34,519 nucleotides of DNA from Chloroflexota bacterium (GTDB taxonomy: Bacteria > Chloroflexota > Dehalococcoidia > Lucifugimonadales > JACPCK01): positions 1 through 34,519 of the forward strand of contig JACPCK010000046.1 of the NCBI GenBank assembly GCA_016179845.1, given 5' to 3'. The position numbers were made by a program, and so were the translations under genes. Positions 8,555 to 16,585 of the stretch are shown piece after piece. Numbering within the stretch: position 1 is the first letter of the stretch; each line of letters starts with the position of its first letter. A model generated the notes under the pieces. That model had not been told where the DNA came from, ran no database searches, and saw only the letters and a list, made by a program, of their open reading frames with translations.

Positions 8555-8782
8555 CTACGGTTGCGCGTATTCCAGCAGCCCTGCTCCGGTCCTGTGAGCC
8601 ATGGGATCCCAGGACTTGACCTTGGGGCCTACGCCAAAGACCGTAGGACCGTTGGAAACGGGTACTGTGGGGTAGGAAGTGTAAACCAGTTCCCCGATTT
8701 GGTATTGTTTGCTTCAGGTGGATTGAGCAGATGGTAGAGGTTCACCACACGCAAAGAACCACCCAAAAGCAAACAGTACCTG
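8555..8782 (-). pseudogene. Decayed coding remnant, family unknown
   Basis: The 455 bases between the hydrolase and the large lipoprotein hold no intact gene. On the minus strand two overlapping open frames have protein-like composition. One, from 8782 downward, includes LRVVNLYHLLNPPEAN. The other (8555-8713, 53 codons, ending GLLEYAQP-stop) includes GPTVFGVGPKVKSWDP. They look like one protein C-terminus split by a frameshift. It could be the tail of a solute-binding protein, but that is only a guess. Nothing recognisable was seen in 8328-8554. Confidence 0.35.
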
Positions 8783-11617
8783 TCACGGTTCCAGGTTGAG
8801 GCTCAGATCGAGTTTGCCCCGGCCCAAGGCATCGATCTCAGCGAAGGGATAAGGACCCCAATGCCCGGACGGGTAGTCCGTTCGATTGGGGTCATGGCGC
8901 CACTCCCACCGGCCGGGGGACTCCAGGAACGAGGTCGCTCCTGAGAGAAACCAGGTAACGCCCTCCGGCATGGCCAGCGTCGCCGACAGGCCATCCGGAT
9001 AGCGGATGCCCGTGCGCCCCGACGCCTCCACTTCTTGCAGCCCCTGGCTCCAGCGCTGCGTCCACATCCGCAAGGGATCCCAGACCAAGGAGACTCCAAT
9101 CCGGATATCTTCGTCGGCTTCATAATGGATCTGAATTCCCTTTCCCTCACTGTCCAAGGTGAAGCTCTTCCTGACTTTCCCGTCCGGAGATGTGAAGGCA
9201 ATGCGCTTGTCTTGGACCGCGACTTCATACTTGAGAAGAGCCTTGGTGGTCCCATCCTTTTCTTCCCCGTCCAAGAAGGCTCCAAACAGAGTGGGGTCGG
9301 TGGCGTCCTGCCCGGCCTCGCCCATGGTCCAATCCCAGTTGGTAACGCCGAACAAAACGGCGGTGAACTGCTCCAGGGGCGCTACAAACTGGACCGGGCC
9401 CCGCCCGGGTATGAAGGCGAACCCGTATTGCAGGCGGCCTCCGTCATCCTCAAACACCAGGTAATATCGAGGGCTGCTCAGAACGTACTCTGCCTCACCG
9501 TCCAGATCCAGGTCAACCGCCTCCGCCACCGGATCACTCGATACCGTGCCACGAGCGACGGAGTCCGCCCATCGTGATGCTGCCGCGATCTTGTTCACCT
9601 GGCGCAGGGCATTGGCCCTCATCTTGGCAGCAGGATGCAAGTAAGGCCCGCCGGTGGCCGCACTTCCCAGGCCGGGGTCGTGGGGCTGGTAGTCCTTGTC
9701 GGTATGCAACGTCTGCTCCCCAATGGCATTGAAGTAGGAAAGCCAAGCGAGAGTGGTCAAGCCGTTGTCCGGGGCGGAGCGCAGGTTCTTCAAGGTCTCA
9801 TACACGATTGTCCCCGGCGTCTTATCGTCCCCCATCTCCCTGCCGCTGGGAATGGGCAGGCCATCGCGCCAGTAGGGGACGTAGTCAGCGTAGGACTCTA
9901 TGCGCTGCCCTTTGGCAGCGAAGGGGGAATGGCCATCGGCGATACCGCCATAGTAATACCGGGAGAAGTAGGCGTTGTAGTGACCATCGCCATCCATGGG
10001 GACGCGAGACAGCAATGTGTCCGCGGGCAGGCCCAGGTCGCCGTGGTCTATGACTTTCCAGCCCTGCTGGAACAGCTCCCCGCTCCTGATTATCTTGATC
10101 CAGGGGTGCTCGGCTATCCAGCGCAGGTTAGCTTCCACCACCTCCTGGAAGCCCCAGGGGGTCACGTTGATGTCCGTGCCCAGGTTTACGAACCTCTCCT
10201 GATCCGAATCCTGGGCCAGGTCGACGAGGTTCCGCCGGAAAAAGAGGTGGAGCCCGCCATCGGTGCCCCGCCACGCCTCATAGTCGTCCCAGTTGGCATA
10301 GGGATTATCTCCCCACCGCTGGTCCCAGATAAACGTCCAGGGGTAGCGCTGGAATATGAGGCCGATGCCGTTGGCCCTGTGGAGCTTGCCCGCCGACCGG
10401 GCCACCTCCTCCATAGACCCTCCGAACCAGCGATAGTACTCCTGTTCGTCACCCACTATCACCGATTCGTATCCCGCTTCCTTGATGGTCTGGAGGTCTT
10501 TGACGGTCATCTGGCCCTCGTATGGACTGAAAATGGAGGAACGGGGGAGGTCCAGCTGCTCGTAGAATCGTTGGGATAGCGCTATGGCTTTGGCATTCAC
10601 ATCCTGGGGCTGCCAGGGCATGAAGTGTCCGTAAGCCAGGGTATCAGCGGGCACGTCCAAGAGACCAGCCTGATAAGAGGCCCGTAGCCGGACGTACAGC
10701 CCCACCTCCTCCGTCCAAGCCAGGTACTGGGTCTGTTTCACATCCAGGGTTAGGGGCAGCCAGTACTTCTCCGCTCCATCCAGAAGGTAACGCCAGCCCC
10801 AGGGCTTCGTTTTCCCATCCCGGTCGGTCTCCTGCCGGTCATACCAGGATGCAACACCAGCGGGAGTGCCCGGTCCCAGTATATTGCCCCACGAGATGGT
10901 CATCCTGGCCCGTCCCTGGGGCGAAGCATCGGAGGATACCGGCTCCATCGAGTCAGTAACGTCCCTGGCGCCGGGCGCCGCCACCAAAGCCTGGAACCAG
11001 AATGGGCTCTTTGGAACGGATAGGGCGTCCCTGCGGATGTCCACCGTTATGTAATCCAACGTGGCGTCGCCCTTGACCCCGGCGACGGAGCCATTCACCG
11101 GGTGGAAGTCCGCCGTCATGGCCTGAGCGATTTCCCCTCCCGATACCTTAACCAGGACATCCCACGGCAAATCAGCATGAGCCGTCCCTCCAACCTCCAG
11201 GGCGGCAGTCCCGCCGGGGACCAGATCCAGGGCCAGGTAAAGGTCAGGAACTTTGCCGATGCGCAGGTCGAGGAAATCGAACCGGAAGCGGAGAAGACTG
11301 CCATCCTCGCGGAAATAGGCCGCAACAAGGTCCTGGGCATCGCCTCCGGCATCGCCCCAGGGGTCGAAGCCCCGGAGGTCTCCTTCGCCCCAGGCTGGCC
11401 GGTACGCTGCTTCCTTTCTTGGAGCTTGAACAGGAGGTGGGGTTGGCCTAGGCGTCGGAGTAGGCGTTGGCATCGGCGTGGGGGTCGCAGTGGACACAGG
11501 TGGGGCAGTTGCGGTAGATGTGGGTGTCCCCGTTGGCTCGGGCCCTGTGCAAGCAAGGACCAGAGCCAGTAGAGCCAAACCGCTCAAAAGAAAGGGCTTG
11601 TGGGTCGGTCTATTCCC
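8783..11617 (-). CDS. Large surface lipoprotein, possible glycoside-hydrolase-like protein
   Basis: About 944 residues if started at the ATG at 11617; an upstream ATG at 11677 would add 20 residues. The internal start is preferred because it gives a proper lipoprotein signal (MGNRPTHK, a Leu/Ala core, then LVLAC with Cys24). A Thr/Pro-rich linker of about 40 residues follows. Next comes a domain beginning DLRGFDPWGDAGGD that resembles the DOMON-like glucodextranase C-domain. A central region (SPYEGQMTVKDLQTIKEAGYESVIVGDEQ) recalls the GH57/deacetylase barrel. The C-terminal part is beta-rich. The family resemblance is weak, so carbohydrate processing at the cell surface is an inference. It stands alone on the minus strand. 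Confidence 0.7.
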   Translation of the reverse strand, partial: GNRPTHKPFLLSGLALLALVLACTGPEPTGTPTSTATAPPVSTATPTPMPTPTPTPRPTPPPVQAPRKEAAYRPAWGEGDLRGFDPWGDAGGDAQDLVAAYFREDGSLLRFRFDFLDLRIGKVPDLYLALDLVPGGTAALEVGGTAHADLPWDVLVKVSGGEIAQAMTADFHPVNGSVAGVKGDATLDYITVDIRRDALSVPKSPFWFQALVAAPGARDVTDSMEPVSSDASPQGRARMTISWGNILGPGTPAGVASWYDRQETDRDGKTKPWGWRYLLDGAEKYWLPLTLDVKQTQYLAWTEEVGLYVRLRASYQAGLLDVPADTLAYGHFMPWQPQDVNAKAIALSQRFYEQLDLPRSSIFSPYEGQMTVKDLQTIKEAGYESVIVGDEQEYYRWFGGSMEEVARSAGKLHRANGIGLIFQRYPWTFIWDQRWGDNPYANWDDYEAWRGTDGGLHLFFRRNLVDLAQDSDQERFVNLGTDINVTPWGFQEVVEANLRWIAEHPWIKIIRSGELFQQGWKVIDHGDLGLPADTLLSRVPMDGDGHYNAYFSRYYYGGIADGHSPFAAKGQRIESYADYVPYWRDGLPIPSGREMGDDKTPGTIVYETLKNLRSAPDNGLTTLAWLSYFNAIGEQTLHTDKDYQPHDPGLGSAATGGPYLHPAAKMRANALRQVNKIAAASRWADSVARGTVSSDPVAEAVDLDLDGEAEYVLSSPRYYLVFEDDGGRLQYGFAFIPGRGPVQFVAPLEQFTAVLFGVTNWDWTMGEAGQDATDPTLFGAFLDGEEKDGTTKALLKYEVAVQDKRIAFTSPDGKVRKSFTLDSEGKGIQIHYEADEDIRIGVSLVWDPLRMWTQRWSQGLQEVEASGRTGIRYPDGLSATLAMPEGVTWFLSGATSFLESPGRWEWRHDPNRTDYPSGHWGPYPFAEIDALGRGKLDLSLNLEP

Positions 11618-11681
11618 CATACTGATATTAGCAAGTGGCAAGCCAGCCGTCACGTGACATTTGAGTAAGTGCATCACCCGA

Positions 11682-11720
11682 AGTTCGAATCACACTGGTG
11701 GGCCGTCAGGGATTCGAACC
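11682..11720 (-). other. Att-like site with tRNA 3'-end fragment (left boundary of island 1)
   Basis: On the minus strand, 11720-11696 reads as a tRNA 3' end: GGTTCGAATCC T loop, acceptor strand ACGGCCC, discriminator A and CCA. The matching 5' half (expected GGGCCGT) is absent. On the plus strand, AGTTCGAATC (11682-11691) lies just to the left, so a 9-bp inverted repeat GTTCGAATC...GATTCGAAC frames the site. The elements AGTTCGAATC and TGGTGGGCC recur at 14079-14103. From here to 11978 no gene is seen. Confidence 0.45.
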
Positions 11721-11978
11721 GTGCAGGCTACTCTAACATGCCTAGCTGTCCCGCTCAAGTGGCTCAAGCTCGTCATACGGGAATTTGCTGAATCCATGGT
11801 GCCAAAAGGCGAGAAACTTACGGGAACCGTATCAGGTGAACATTTACCGAGCCTAGCCAACCTCAAGCGCAGGTCAGGCAATATCTGCTCGGGCAGGCCC
11901 TGGGCTGCCTATTTTACCTTCTGGGATCGCCGTCCTTGGCATTGAGGAGTGGGCCCGGCGGTTGGAGGGGATGGCGGC

Positions 11979-12659
11979 ATGACCACCTCCCACCCTGCGG
12001 CCGAACTGCTGGAGACCCTGTTCAAGACAGCGCCCCACCACCTCTACTTGGAGATCCGCCCCATTCCCAATGGATTTCTTTCAAGGGACCGTCGTTTCTT
12101 CCGGCTCCGCCAGCTCCAGCGGCATGGCTTTGACCAGGCCATACCCGCCGAGTTAGGCGGCCGGAGCAACGTGTATTTTGGCGTCTGCCTCAGGCGTCAA
12201 CGGGGTGGGACTGCCTCCGACGCGGCCATCGCCATTTGCCTGTGGGCCGACCTGGACCAGGGCCTGCCCACTCCATGGCCCACTGAGGTGCCAGAGCCGT
12301 CAATCGTCGTGGAGACATCACCTGGCAAGGCGCAGGCTTATTGGCTCCTAAGCCATGCTGCCGAGCACCTGGACAAAGTGGAGGAGCTGGACCGGCGGCT
12401 CGTCCATGTGCTGGGTGGGGACATGGCCGCCACGAACCGGGCCAGGGTACTGCGCCTGCCGGGGTTCCGCAACCTCAAATACCCGGAGCAGCCTATCGCC
12501 CGCCTGGTAGAAATGCATCCTGAGCAGCACTACACCCTGGAAGCATTCGCTTCGCTCCCGCCCTTGGCCAAGGCACGACTCCCCCAGGGGTCCACAGGGT
12601 CCTCGGCCCATCCGCGTCGTTTTGACCCCCACGCGGGCGGCGCAGGTGTCCCCCAGTGA
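11979..12659 (+). CDS. RepB-like DNA primase domain protein (island 1)
   Basis: A 226-residue protein from the ATG at 11979, chosen over the ATG at 11949 because GGAGGGG lies about ten bases before it. The core resembles plasmid RepB-type primases with an archaeo-eukaryotic primase-like fold: NVYFGVCLR, an acidic WADLD motif, SIVVETSPGKAQAYWLL, and a His/Arg-rich VLRLPGFRNLK segment that normally ends the catalytic core. Such proteins prime replication of plasmids and integrative elements. The stop codon overlaps the next start (GTGA at 12656-12659), indicating translational coupling with a zinc-finger gene, a common split of primase modules. Confidence 0.72.
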   Translation: MTTSHPAAELLETLFKTAPHHLYLEIRPIPNGFLSRDRRFFRLRQLQRHGFDQAIPAELGGRSNVYFGVCLRRQRGGTASDAAIAICLWADLDQGLPTPWPTEVPEPSIVVETSPGKAQAYWLLSHAAEHLDKVEELDRRLVHVLGGDMAATNRARVLRLPGFRNLKYPEQPIARLVEMHPEQHYTLEAFASLPPLAKARLPQGSTGSSAHPRRFDPHAGGAGVPQ

Positions 12660-12950
12660 TCCTGTACAAGGTGGCCACCGAGCTGCGCAGGTGCGGGGCC
12701 ACCATCTCCCACAATAGGACGTTTGGTAGGCCCTTGCCCGTTCCCTGGCCATACCGGAGAGCACCAAAGCAACTTCTCTTGGTCTCCTATCTCTGGGCAG
12801 TGGTGGTGTTTCGGCGCCAACCACCCAGGGCGGCAGGCTAAGAAGCCTTGCGTCAGCGGCACGGTCTGGAGCCTTTGGGCTGCTCTCTTCCCAGGCAAGA
12901 CCTCAGCCGGGGTAAGCGAAACGTCCACATCATCCCCCCTTGCTCCCTGA
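12656..12950 (+). pseudogene. Frameshifted CHC2-like zinc-finger gene
   Basis: The GTG at 12656 overlaps the primase stop and starts ILYKVATELRRCGATISHNRTFG. Near 12720-12730 the coding sense moves to another frame, which reads CPFPGHTGEHQSNFSW and then GQWWCFGANHPG before a stop at 12948. The Cys-x4-His pairs, separated by a beta-hairpin-like W/F-rich stretch, resemble the CHC2 zinc finger of DNA primases. The protein probably gave the adjacent RepB-like primase its zinc-binding template-recognition part. A single indel separates the two halves, so it is either broken or mis-sequenced. The stop lies in the loop of the palindrome at 12923-12974. Confidence 0.55.
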
Positions 12951-12974
12951 CCTGGAAGGGGGGATGATGTGGAC
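12923..12974. promoter_or_regulatory. Perfect 19-bp inverted repeat covering the start of the next gene
   Basis: GTCCACATCATCCCCCCTT (12923-12941) and its exact complement (12956-12974) flank a 14-base loop. The stop of the zinc-finger gene lies in the loop. The G-rich ribosome site and GTG start of the downstream gene lie in the right arm. In RNA the start would be fully sequestered, so it could act as a terminator or attenuator, a translational switch, or a replication-origin hairpin. Confidence 0.75.
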
Positions 12975-13949
12975 AATTCCCCCGATAGTCCCTATGCCGT
13001 TCGGGTCCCCCTCTCCCTGGAGGTCCTAAGGGCTGCTCCACGGCACGGACGGACGGCCTCCCTGCTCCGGGCCATCGGCCAGATGAAGAAGGCGGATGCT
13101 GAGGAAATCTGTGGCATCCCCCTCAAGGGAAGGTGCCCCAAGCCGGAGCATGGTGTGGTGCGGGAGGGCCGACAGAGTGGGAAGACCCCCTGGTGTGCAG
13201 GGTGCAATACTGAGACGTCGGCAAAGTATCTGAACACCCAGTTCCCTGCTGGTGCTTACAGCATCTTGCGGCTTCAGCGCCGCCTGGGGCCGCAGGACTA
13301 TGATGCGGCGGAGTTGGAGCCCGGAAGCTCGGAGATGGACCCCTCCGACGAGGACAGGATCACTGCGTTGATTATGGAGCAGTTCAAGGTTTCTACCGGG
13401 CACTTTCGGCGTGTTCAGAGGCGCTTCGGCCAGGACTGCCTCGCCTGGCACTTCGCCGTCGGCCAAGACCAGACGGGCCTGTGGGTAGAGCTCCAAGTCC
13501 TGGTGCGGCGTGGCACGGGCACGGACCGCGTTCTGGAAGAGCTGACTGGAGACACACGGAAGGCTCCCCTCTTCCAGCCGGACGCTGTCATCCGGTATGA
13601 CTATCCAGGGAGTGAGCCAGAGCAGCTCCGGCGTGACTGGGCGGGCCTCCTCAAGTGTGCCCTGTTGAGGCTCGACGATGATGCTCTGTTCGGCCCGATT
13701 TTCTTCGCCCTGAAGGGGAAGCAACTTTCCATGGCCTACGGCAACCTGCGTCAAGCCCTGGAGCAGGGGCGGGAAGAGACTCGCGGGCAACGGGAAGAAG
13801 CCAAGAGGTGCCCAGTAGTCAATCCGGACGGCAAGCTCTGCGGGCGGAAGCTCACCTTCTTCCTGGACCCGGAGAATAAGCATCCCATCAATCCGCTGGC
13901 ATACCAGCGCAACGGGGCACCTGCCCGGGCCGGGCCTCCTGCCGGCTGA
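12969..13949 (+). CDS. Uncharacterised zinc-motif protein of island 1
   Basis: A 326-residue protein with a GTG start and GGGGGG ribosome site; no known family was recognised. Residues 45-90 hold two Cys clusters, CPKPEH (Cys-x4-His) and CAGC (Cys-x2-Cys), separated by a basic GRQSGK stretch, a likely zinc finger. The middle is rich in Arg/Asp/Glu (PSDEDRITALIMEQFKVSTGHF, FGQDCLAWHFAVGQDQTGLWVELQVLV) without transmembrane segments. Near the C-terminus another metal-like motif reads CPVVNPDGKLCGRKLTFF, then KHPINP, similar to small treble-clef zinc ribbons. It follows the primase and zinc-finger genes on the same strand, so a replication or element-maintenance role is inferred only from position. 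Its start is buried in a long palindrome. Confidence 0.7.
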   Translation: MDNSPDSPYAVRVPLSLEVLRAAPRHGRTASLLRAIGQMKKADAEEICGIPLKGRCPKPEHGVVREGRQSGKTPWCAGCNTETSAKYLNTQFPAGAYSILRLQRRLGPQDYDAAELEPGSSEMDPSDEDRITALIMEQFKVSTGHFRRVQRRFGQDCLAWHFAVGQDQTGLWVELQVLVRRGTGTDRVLEELTGDTRKAPLFQPDAVIRYDYPGSEPEQLRRDWAGLLKCALLRLDDDALFGPIFFALKGKQLSMAYGNLRQALEQGREETRGQREEAKRCPVVNPDGKLCGRKLTFFLDPENKHPINPLAYQRNGAPARAGPPAG

Positions 13950-14078
13950 TGTGGAGAGGCATATGGTCTGGCCTGGGCGCCTTTCTCGGCCGCTCCACAA
14001 GGCGGGTTGTCATCTTACCTTTGAAAAAGTCGGGACTAGGGCCACTCCTCAAGGATTCCCTTGTGGCATGGGATGGGC

Positions 14079-14103
14079 AGTTCGAATCCCCTAGTGGTGG
14101 GCC
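14079..14103 (+). repeat. Second att-like site (right boundary of island 1)
   Basis: AGTTCGAATC (14079-14088) and TGGTGGGCC (14095-14103) repeat, in the same orientation and order, the two blocks at 11682-11704. Spacing is six bases here and four there. Together they could be attL/attR of the island. The stretch 13950-14212 holds no convincing gene; the short open frame across this repeat is judged accidental. Confidence 0.4.
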
Positions 14104-14212
14104 TCTGTGGACAATACTCGAGCTTTTCCGGCCTGACCTTGTGCCAAGGCTTAGGCAACTCCTTGAGCGGCTATGGTGAGTCTACCACAGTCCCCTTGCC
14201 CATGCCACGCCA

Positions 14213-16468
14213 TTAGCGGATCGATGCCACCGGTATAGTTCGGTATACCCACTCTGTCAGCGCCATGTAATTGCCGGTGATGAGCAGGATAGCAAACCCT
14301 ACCATCAGCAAGGCGCTGGCAAGACCCATCCAACGGATCGCCTTCTCAAAGCGCGAGAGCACAGGCAGGACCTTGGCCATGGCGACGGCGGCGATGACCA
14401 GAGGGATGCCCATTCCCATGGAGAACAAGAAAAGTGTGAATGCTCCGATGAGGACCGAGCCAGAGAGACCAACATACATCACCATGGCTACCACGATGGC
14501 CGCTCCGAAGCAGGTCATACATCCCGAGGCGAAAGCTACCCCCGCGATCATCATCTCCAACGGGTTAGCTGGCCTGCGGCGATGACTCATACGTGAGAGC
14601 ACTGGCATCTTGCACACCAGGGGCGCCCGCACCTGGGCCGCCACCCGTAGAGCCAGGAGCACTATTACCACGCCACCAGCGATACCCAGATACCGCTGCC
14701 AGGTGTAGAAGCCTGACAGGTCTCCCAGTCGCCCGGCTGTAAACCCTATCAGAGCGCCTGCCGCTGTGTAGACCACAGTGAAGCCCAGGACGAAGAAGAA
14801 AGCGGCCTTCACTACCGAGGCGCGACGACCAATGGAGACACTGCTGCTAGCCTCATGCATGCTGAGACCGCCGAGAGCTGGGATGAAGAACACAGTCAGT
14901 TGGAACAAGCAAGGCCACATGGCCGCCACCAGCCCACCCAGGACCGCCAGGAGCCATACCCACGTGACCTGAAAGCCGGAGCCGGATCCAAGCCCAGCGT
15001 AGCTGATAGGCAGATGCCAAGTCATCACCGAGTCACCGGGTAGCGAGAGCTCCATGACCTGATGGCGCAGCCCGGCAGGTGGCGCCACTGGAAAGCGTAC
15101 CAGCGTGATCCGGTGGTGGGGCGAGGTGGTGACCTCCTCCAGCAGGTCCGGCTTGTAGGTCTTCTTGTCAAGGCTCAGGACAACATCCGGAGGTGAGTCC
15201 GGCAGGTTGGCGGTGTGCAATCTCTGGGTGAGAAGGAATACCGTGAACTGGTCAGGAAGATAGCGAGATACCGCGTCTTTTGGAAGAGCGGCGGCAAAAT
15301 ACTCTGGAGTCGCGTACGTCGCCTCTATGCGAACTCCCCTGCTCCCATCATATTGCACCTCCTCTAGTGTCCGGGTAAGGCGCTGCGTAAGCGCCGAGAC
15401 TTGAGGTGGGGCCGTAACCTCTGGAACAGTCGTGGAGGTGACCTCTCCCGGCAGCTCCAGCGGAAGCTGCCATGTGAAGGTGCTTTCTGCTTCTGAGCTC
15501 ACGGGGACGGTCAGGGTGAGAGTATGGCTTTCTTGGTTTAGACGCTCCGGGTCTATATTTGGGGGCAGCGGGAACAGGACACGAGATGTCCGGTGCATAA
15601 AACCGTCGGTGTCGAGGACGGTCACCTCGTAAGGTTCAACACGCTCACCTCGGTCCAGGCGGAGGAACACCTGGGGTGGCTCCGGAGCCAAGCCAATGTC
15701 GTGCTGGTGGTCCGCCTCCTCCATCACAAAGATGATGGTAGGTCGCTCGACGCTGCTCGCCGGCAACTGCTCCCCGATCACCTGGAAAAAAAGAGGCGGT
15801 GCGTAGACCACGTCCACATCGGCTGTCCCTGGTCCATTGCCACCGCGGGTCAGGACCGGCAAAAGTTCCCTCAGGGTGGGCAAGGTCTGCACTGAAGAAC
15901 TGGCAGAGGTTTGGAGCTCAGGTTGCTGGAGAACCACTACAAGTTCGGATTGGGCTTGCGTGAACATCCCCGCCAGCACCAGGGCGATGGTCAGAATGAG
16001 TGTCCCCACAACGGCAAATCTCGCCCTCGTCCAGAATGACGGCTCAGATCCCACGAAGCGGTATAGCAACGCCATGAGGCTCGCCAACAGCCCCAGTTCC
16101 AGGACTTTCGAGAGAATATCCACAGCGCCTAGCTCCTCCACGTGGCCTGCGTGAGGACCCAGAAGGGGGATACCCAGGGTCCGGCTGACCGCGTACACCG
16201 CCATGACCAGCAAGCTACCCAGGATTCCCGCAAGCAGGTACCAGGGAGAGGCAGCGAATCGCACCCGTGGTGCCAAAAGCCCGAGCCCGTACAGAGCTTG
16301 AAGCGATGCCATCACCAGGAAGAACACCCCGTAGCCCCACCACTCCTGGAAGTGTTCAGGCATCACCATAAGGTGCACCGCGGACGCGCCGAGGGAGCAT
16401 AAGGCTGCAAGAGTCCTCACAATAGGGACTCCGATATAGGCCTTTGGGGGCACGGTCGTCATATTCAT
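14213..16468 (-). CDS. DsbD/CcdA-like membrane protein with extra N-terminal membrane and periplasmic domains
   Basis: A 751-residue protein. Residues 1-180 carry about five or six hydrophobic segments. Residues 180-480 form a beta-rich extracytoplasmic region. Residues 490-751 form a CcdA/DsbD-type bundle. In the bundle, PCLFQLTVFFIP (first helix) and SGCMTCFGAA (fourth helix) supply the cysteines that shuttle reducing power across the membrane in this family; Pro-Cys is the family signature. It probably delivers electrons from cytoplasmic thioredoxin to extracytoplasmic partners such as cytochrome c assembly or a cupredoxin. DsbD normally has a small N-terminal beta domain and a C-terminal thioredoxin; neither is seen here. 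Its start overlaps the stop of a cytochrome c tail (ATGA), and it follows the cupredoxin and propeller genes. Confidence 0.8.
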   Translation of the reverse strand: MNMTTVPPKAYIGVPIVRTLAALCSLGASAVHLMVMPEHFQEWWGYGVFFLVMASLQALYGLGLLAPRVRFAASPWYLLAGILGSLLVMAVYAVSRTLGIPLLGPHAGHVEELGAVDILSKVLELGLLASLMALLYRFVGSEPSFWTRARFAVVGTLILTIALVLAGMFTQAQSELVVVLQQPELQTSASSSVQTLPTLRELLPVLTRGGNGPGTADVDVVYAPPLFFQVIGEQLPASSVERPTIIFVMEEADHQHDIGLAPEPPQVFLRLDRGERVEPYEVTVLDTDGFMHRTSRVLFPLPPNIDPERLNQESHTLTLTVPVSSEAESTFTWQLPLELPGEVTSTTVPEVTAPPQVSALTQRLTRTLEEVQYDGSRGVRIEATYATPEYFAAALPKDAVSRYLPDQFTVFLLTQRLHTANLPDSPPDVVLSLDKKTYKPDLLEEVTTSPHHRITLVRFPVAPPAGLRHQVMELSLPGDSVMTWHLPISYAGLGSGSGFQVTWVWLLAVLGGLVAAMWPCLFQLTVFFIPALGGLSMHEASSSVSIGRRASVVKAAFFFVLGFTVVYTAAGALIGFTAGRLGDLSGFYTWQRYLGIAGGVVIVLLALRVAAQVRAPLVCKMPVLSRMSHRRRPANPLEMMIAGVAFASGCMTCFGAAIVVAMVMYVGLSGSVLIGAFTLFLFSMGMGIPLVIAAVAMAKVLPVLSRFEKAIRWMGLASALLMVGFAILLITGNYMALTEWVYRTIPVASIR

Positions 16469-16575
16469 GACTGCTCTCCAAGATGTTTCAGATACGAGAC
16501 GACGGCTGTGATCTCTTCATCGGCCGGCTTGATGACCCCGCCAACTGATCTGAGGATGATGTGAATCGCACACTC
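16465..16575 (-). pseudogene. C-terminal tail of a c-type cytochrome (remnant)
   Basis: Between the cupredoxin stop and the DsbD-like start, one frame reads ILRSVGGVIKPADEEITAVV, then SYLKHLGEQS and a stop. This matches the end of class I cytochrome c domains (GG...P...LxxxEIxAVVxYL). The heme-binding CxxCH and a start codon are missing. The stop overlaps the next ATG, so the tail once formed an operon with the DsbD-like gene. It was probably truncated when the cupredoxin gene came to lie upstream. Confidence 0.45.
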
Positions 16576-16585
16576 ACGGCTTCTC

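Noticed and set aside
11440-11535. Tandem DNA repeat or CRISPR-like array in the lipoprotein gene
   Set aside because: The repeated bases encode the Thr/Pro linker, which recurs in two other lipoproteins here (near 16910-17010 and 34270-34430). There are no spacers.
14040-14103. A tRNA gene in front of the right att-like site
   Set aside because: The GGTTCGAATC-like loop is present, but acceptor and T stems do not pair properly and no anticodon arm could be drawn.
13949-14179. 76-codon plus-strand open frame after the island protein
   Set aside because: It overlaps the att-like repeat, has no recognisable features, and its part over the repeat resembles readthrough of tRNA-like DNA.
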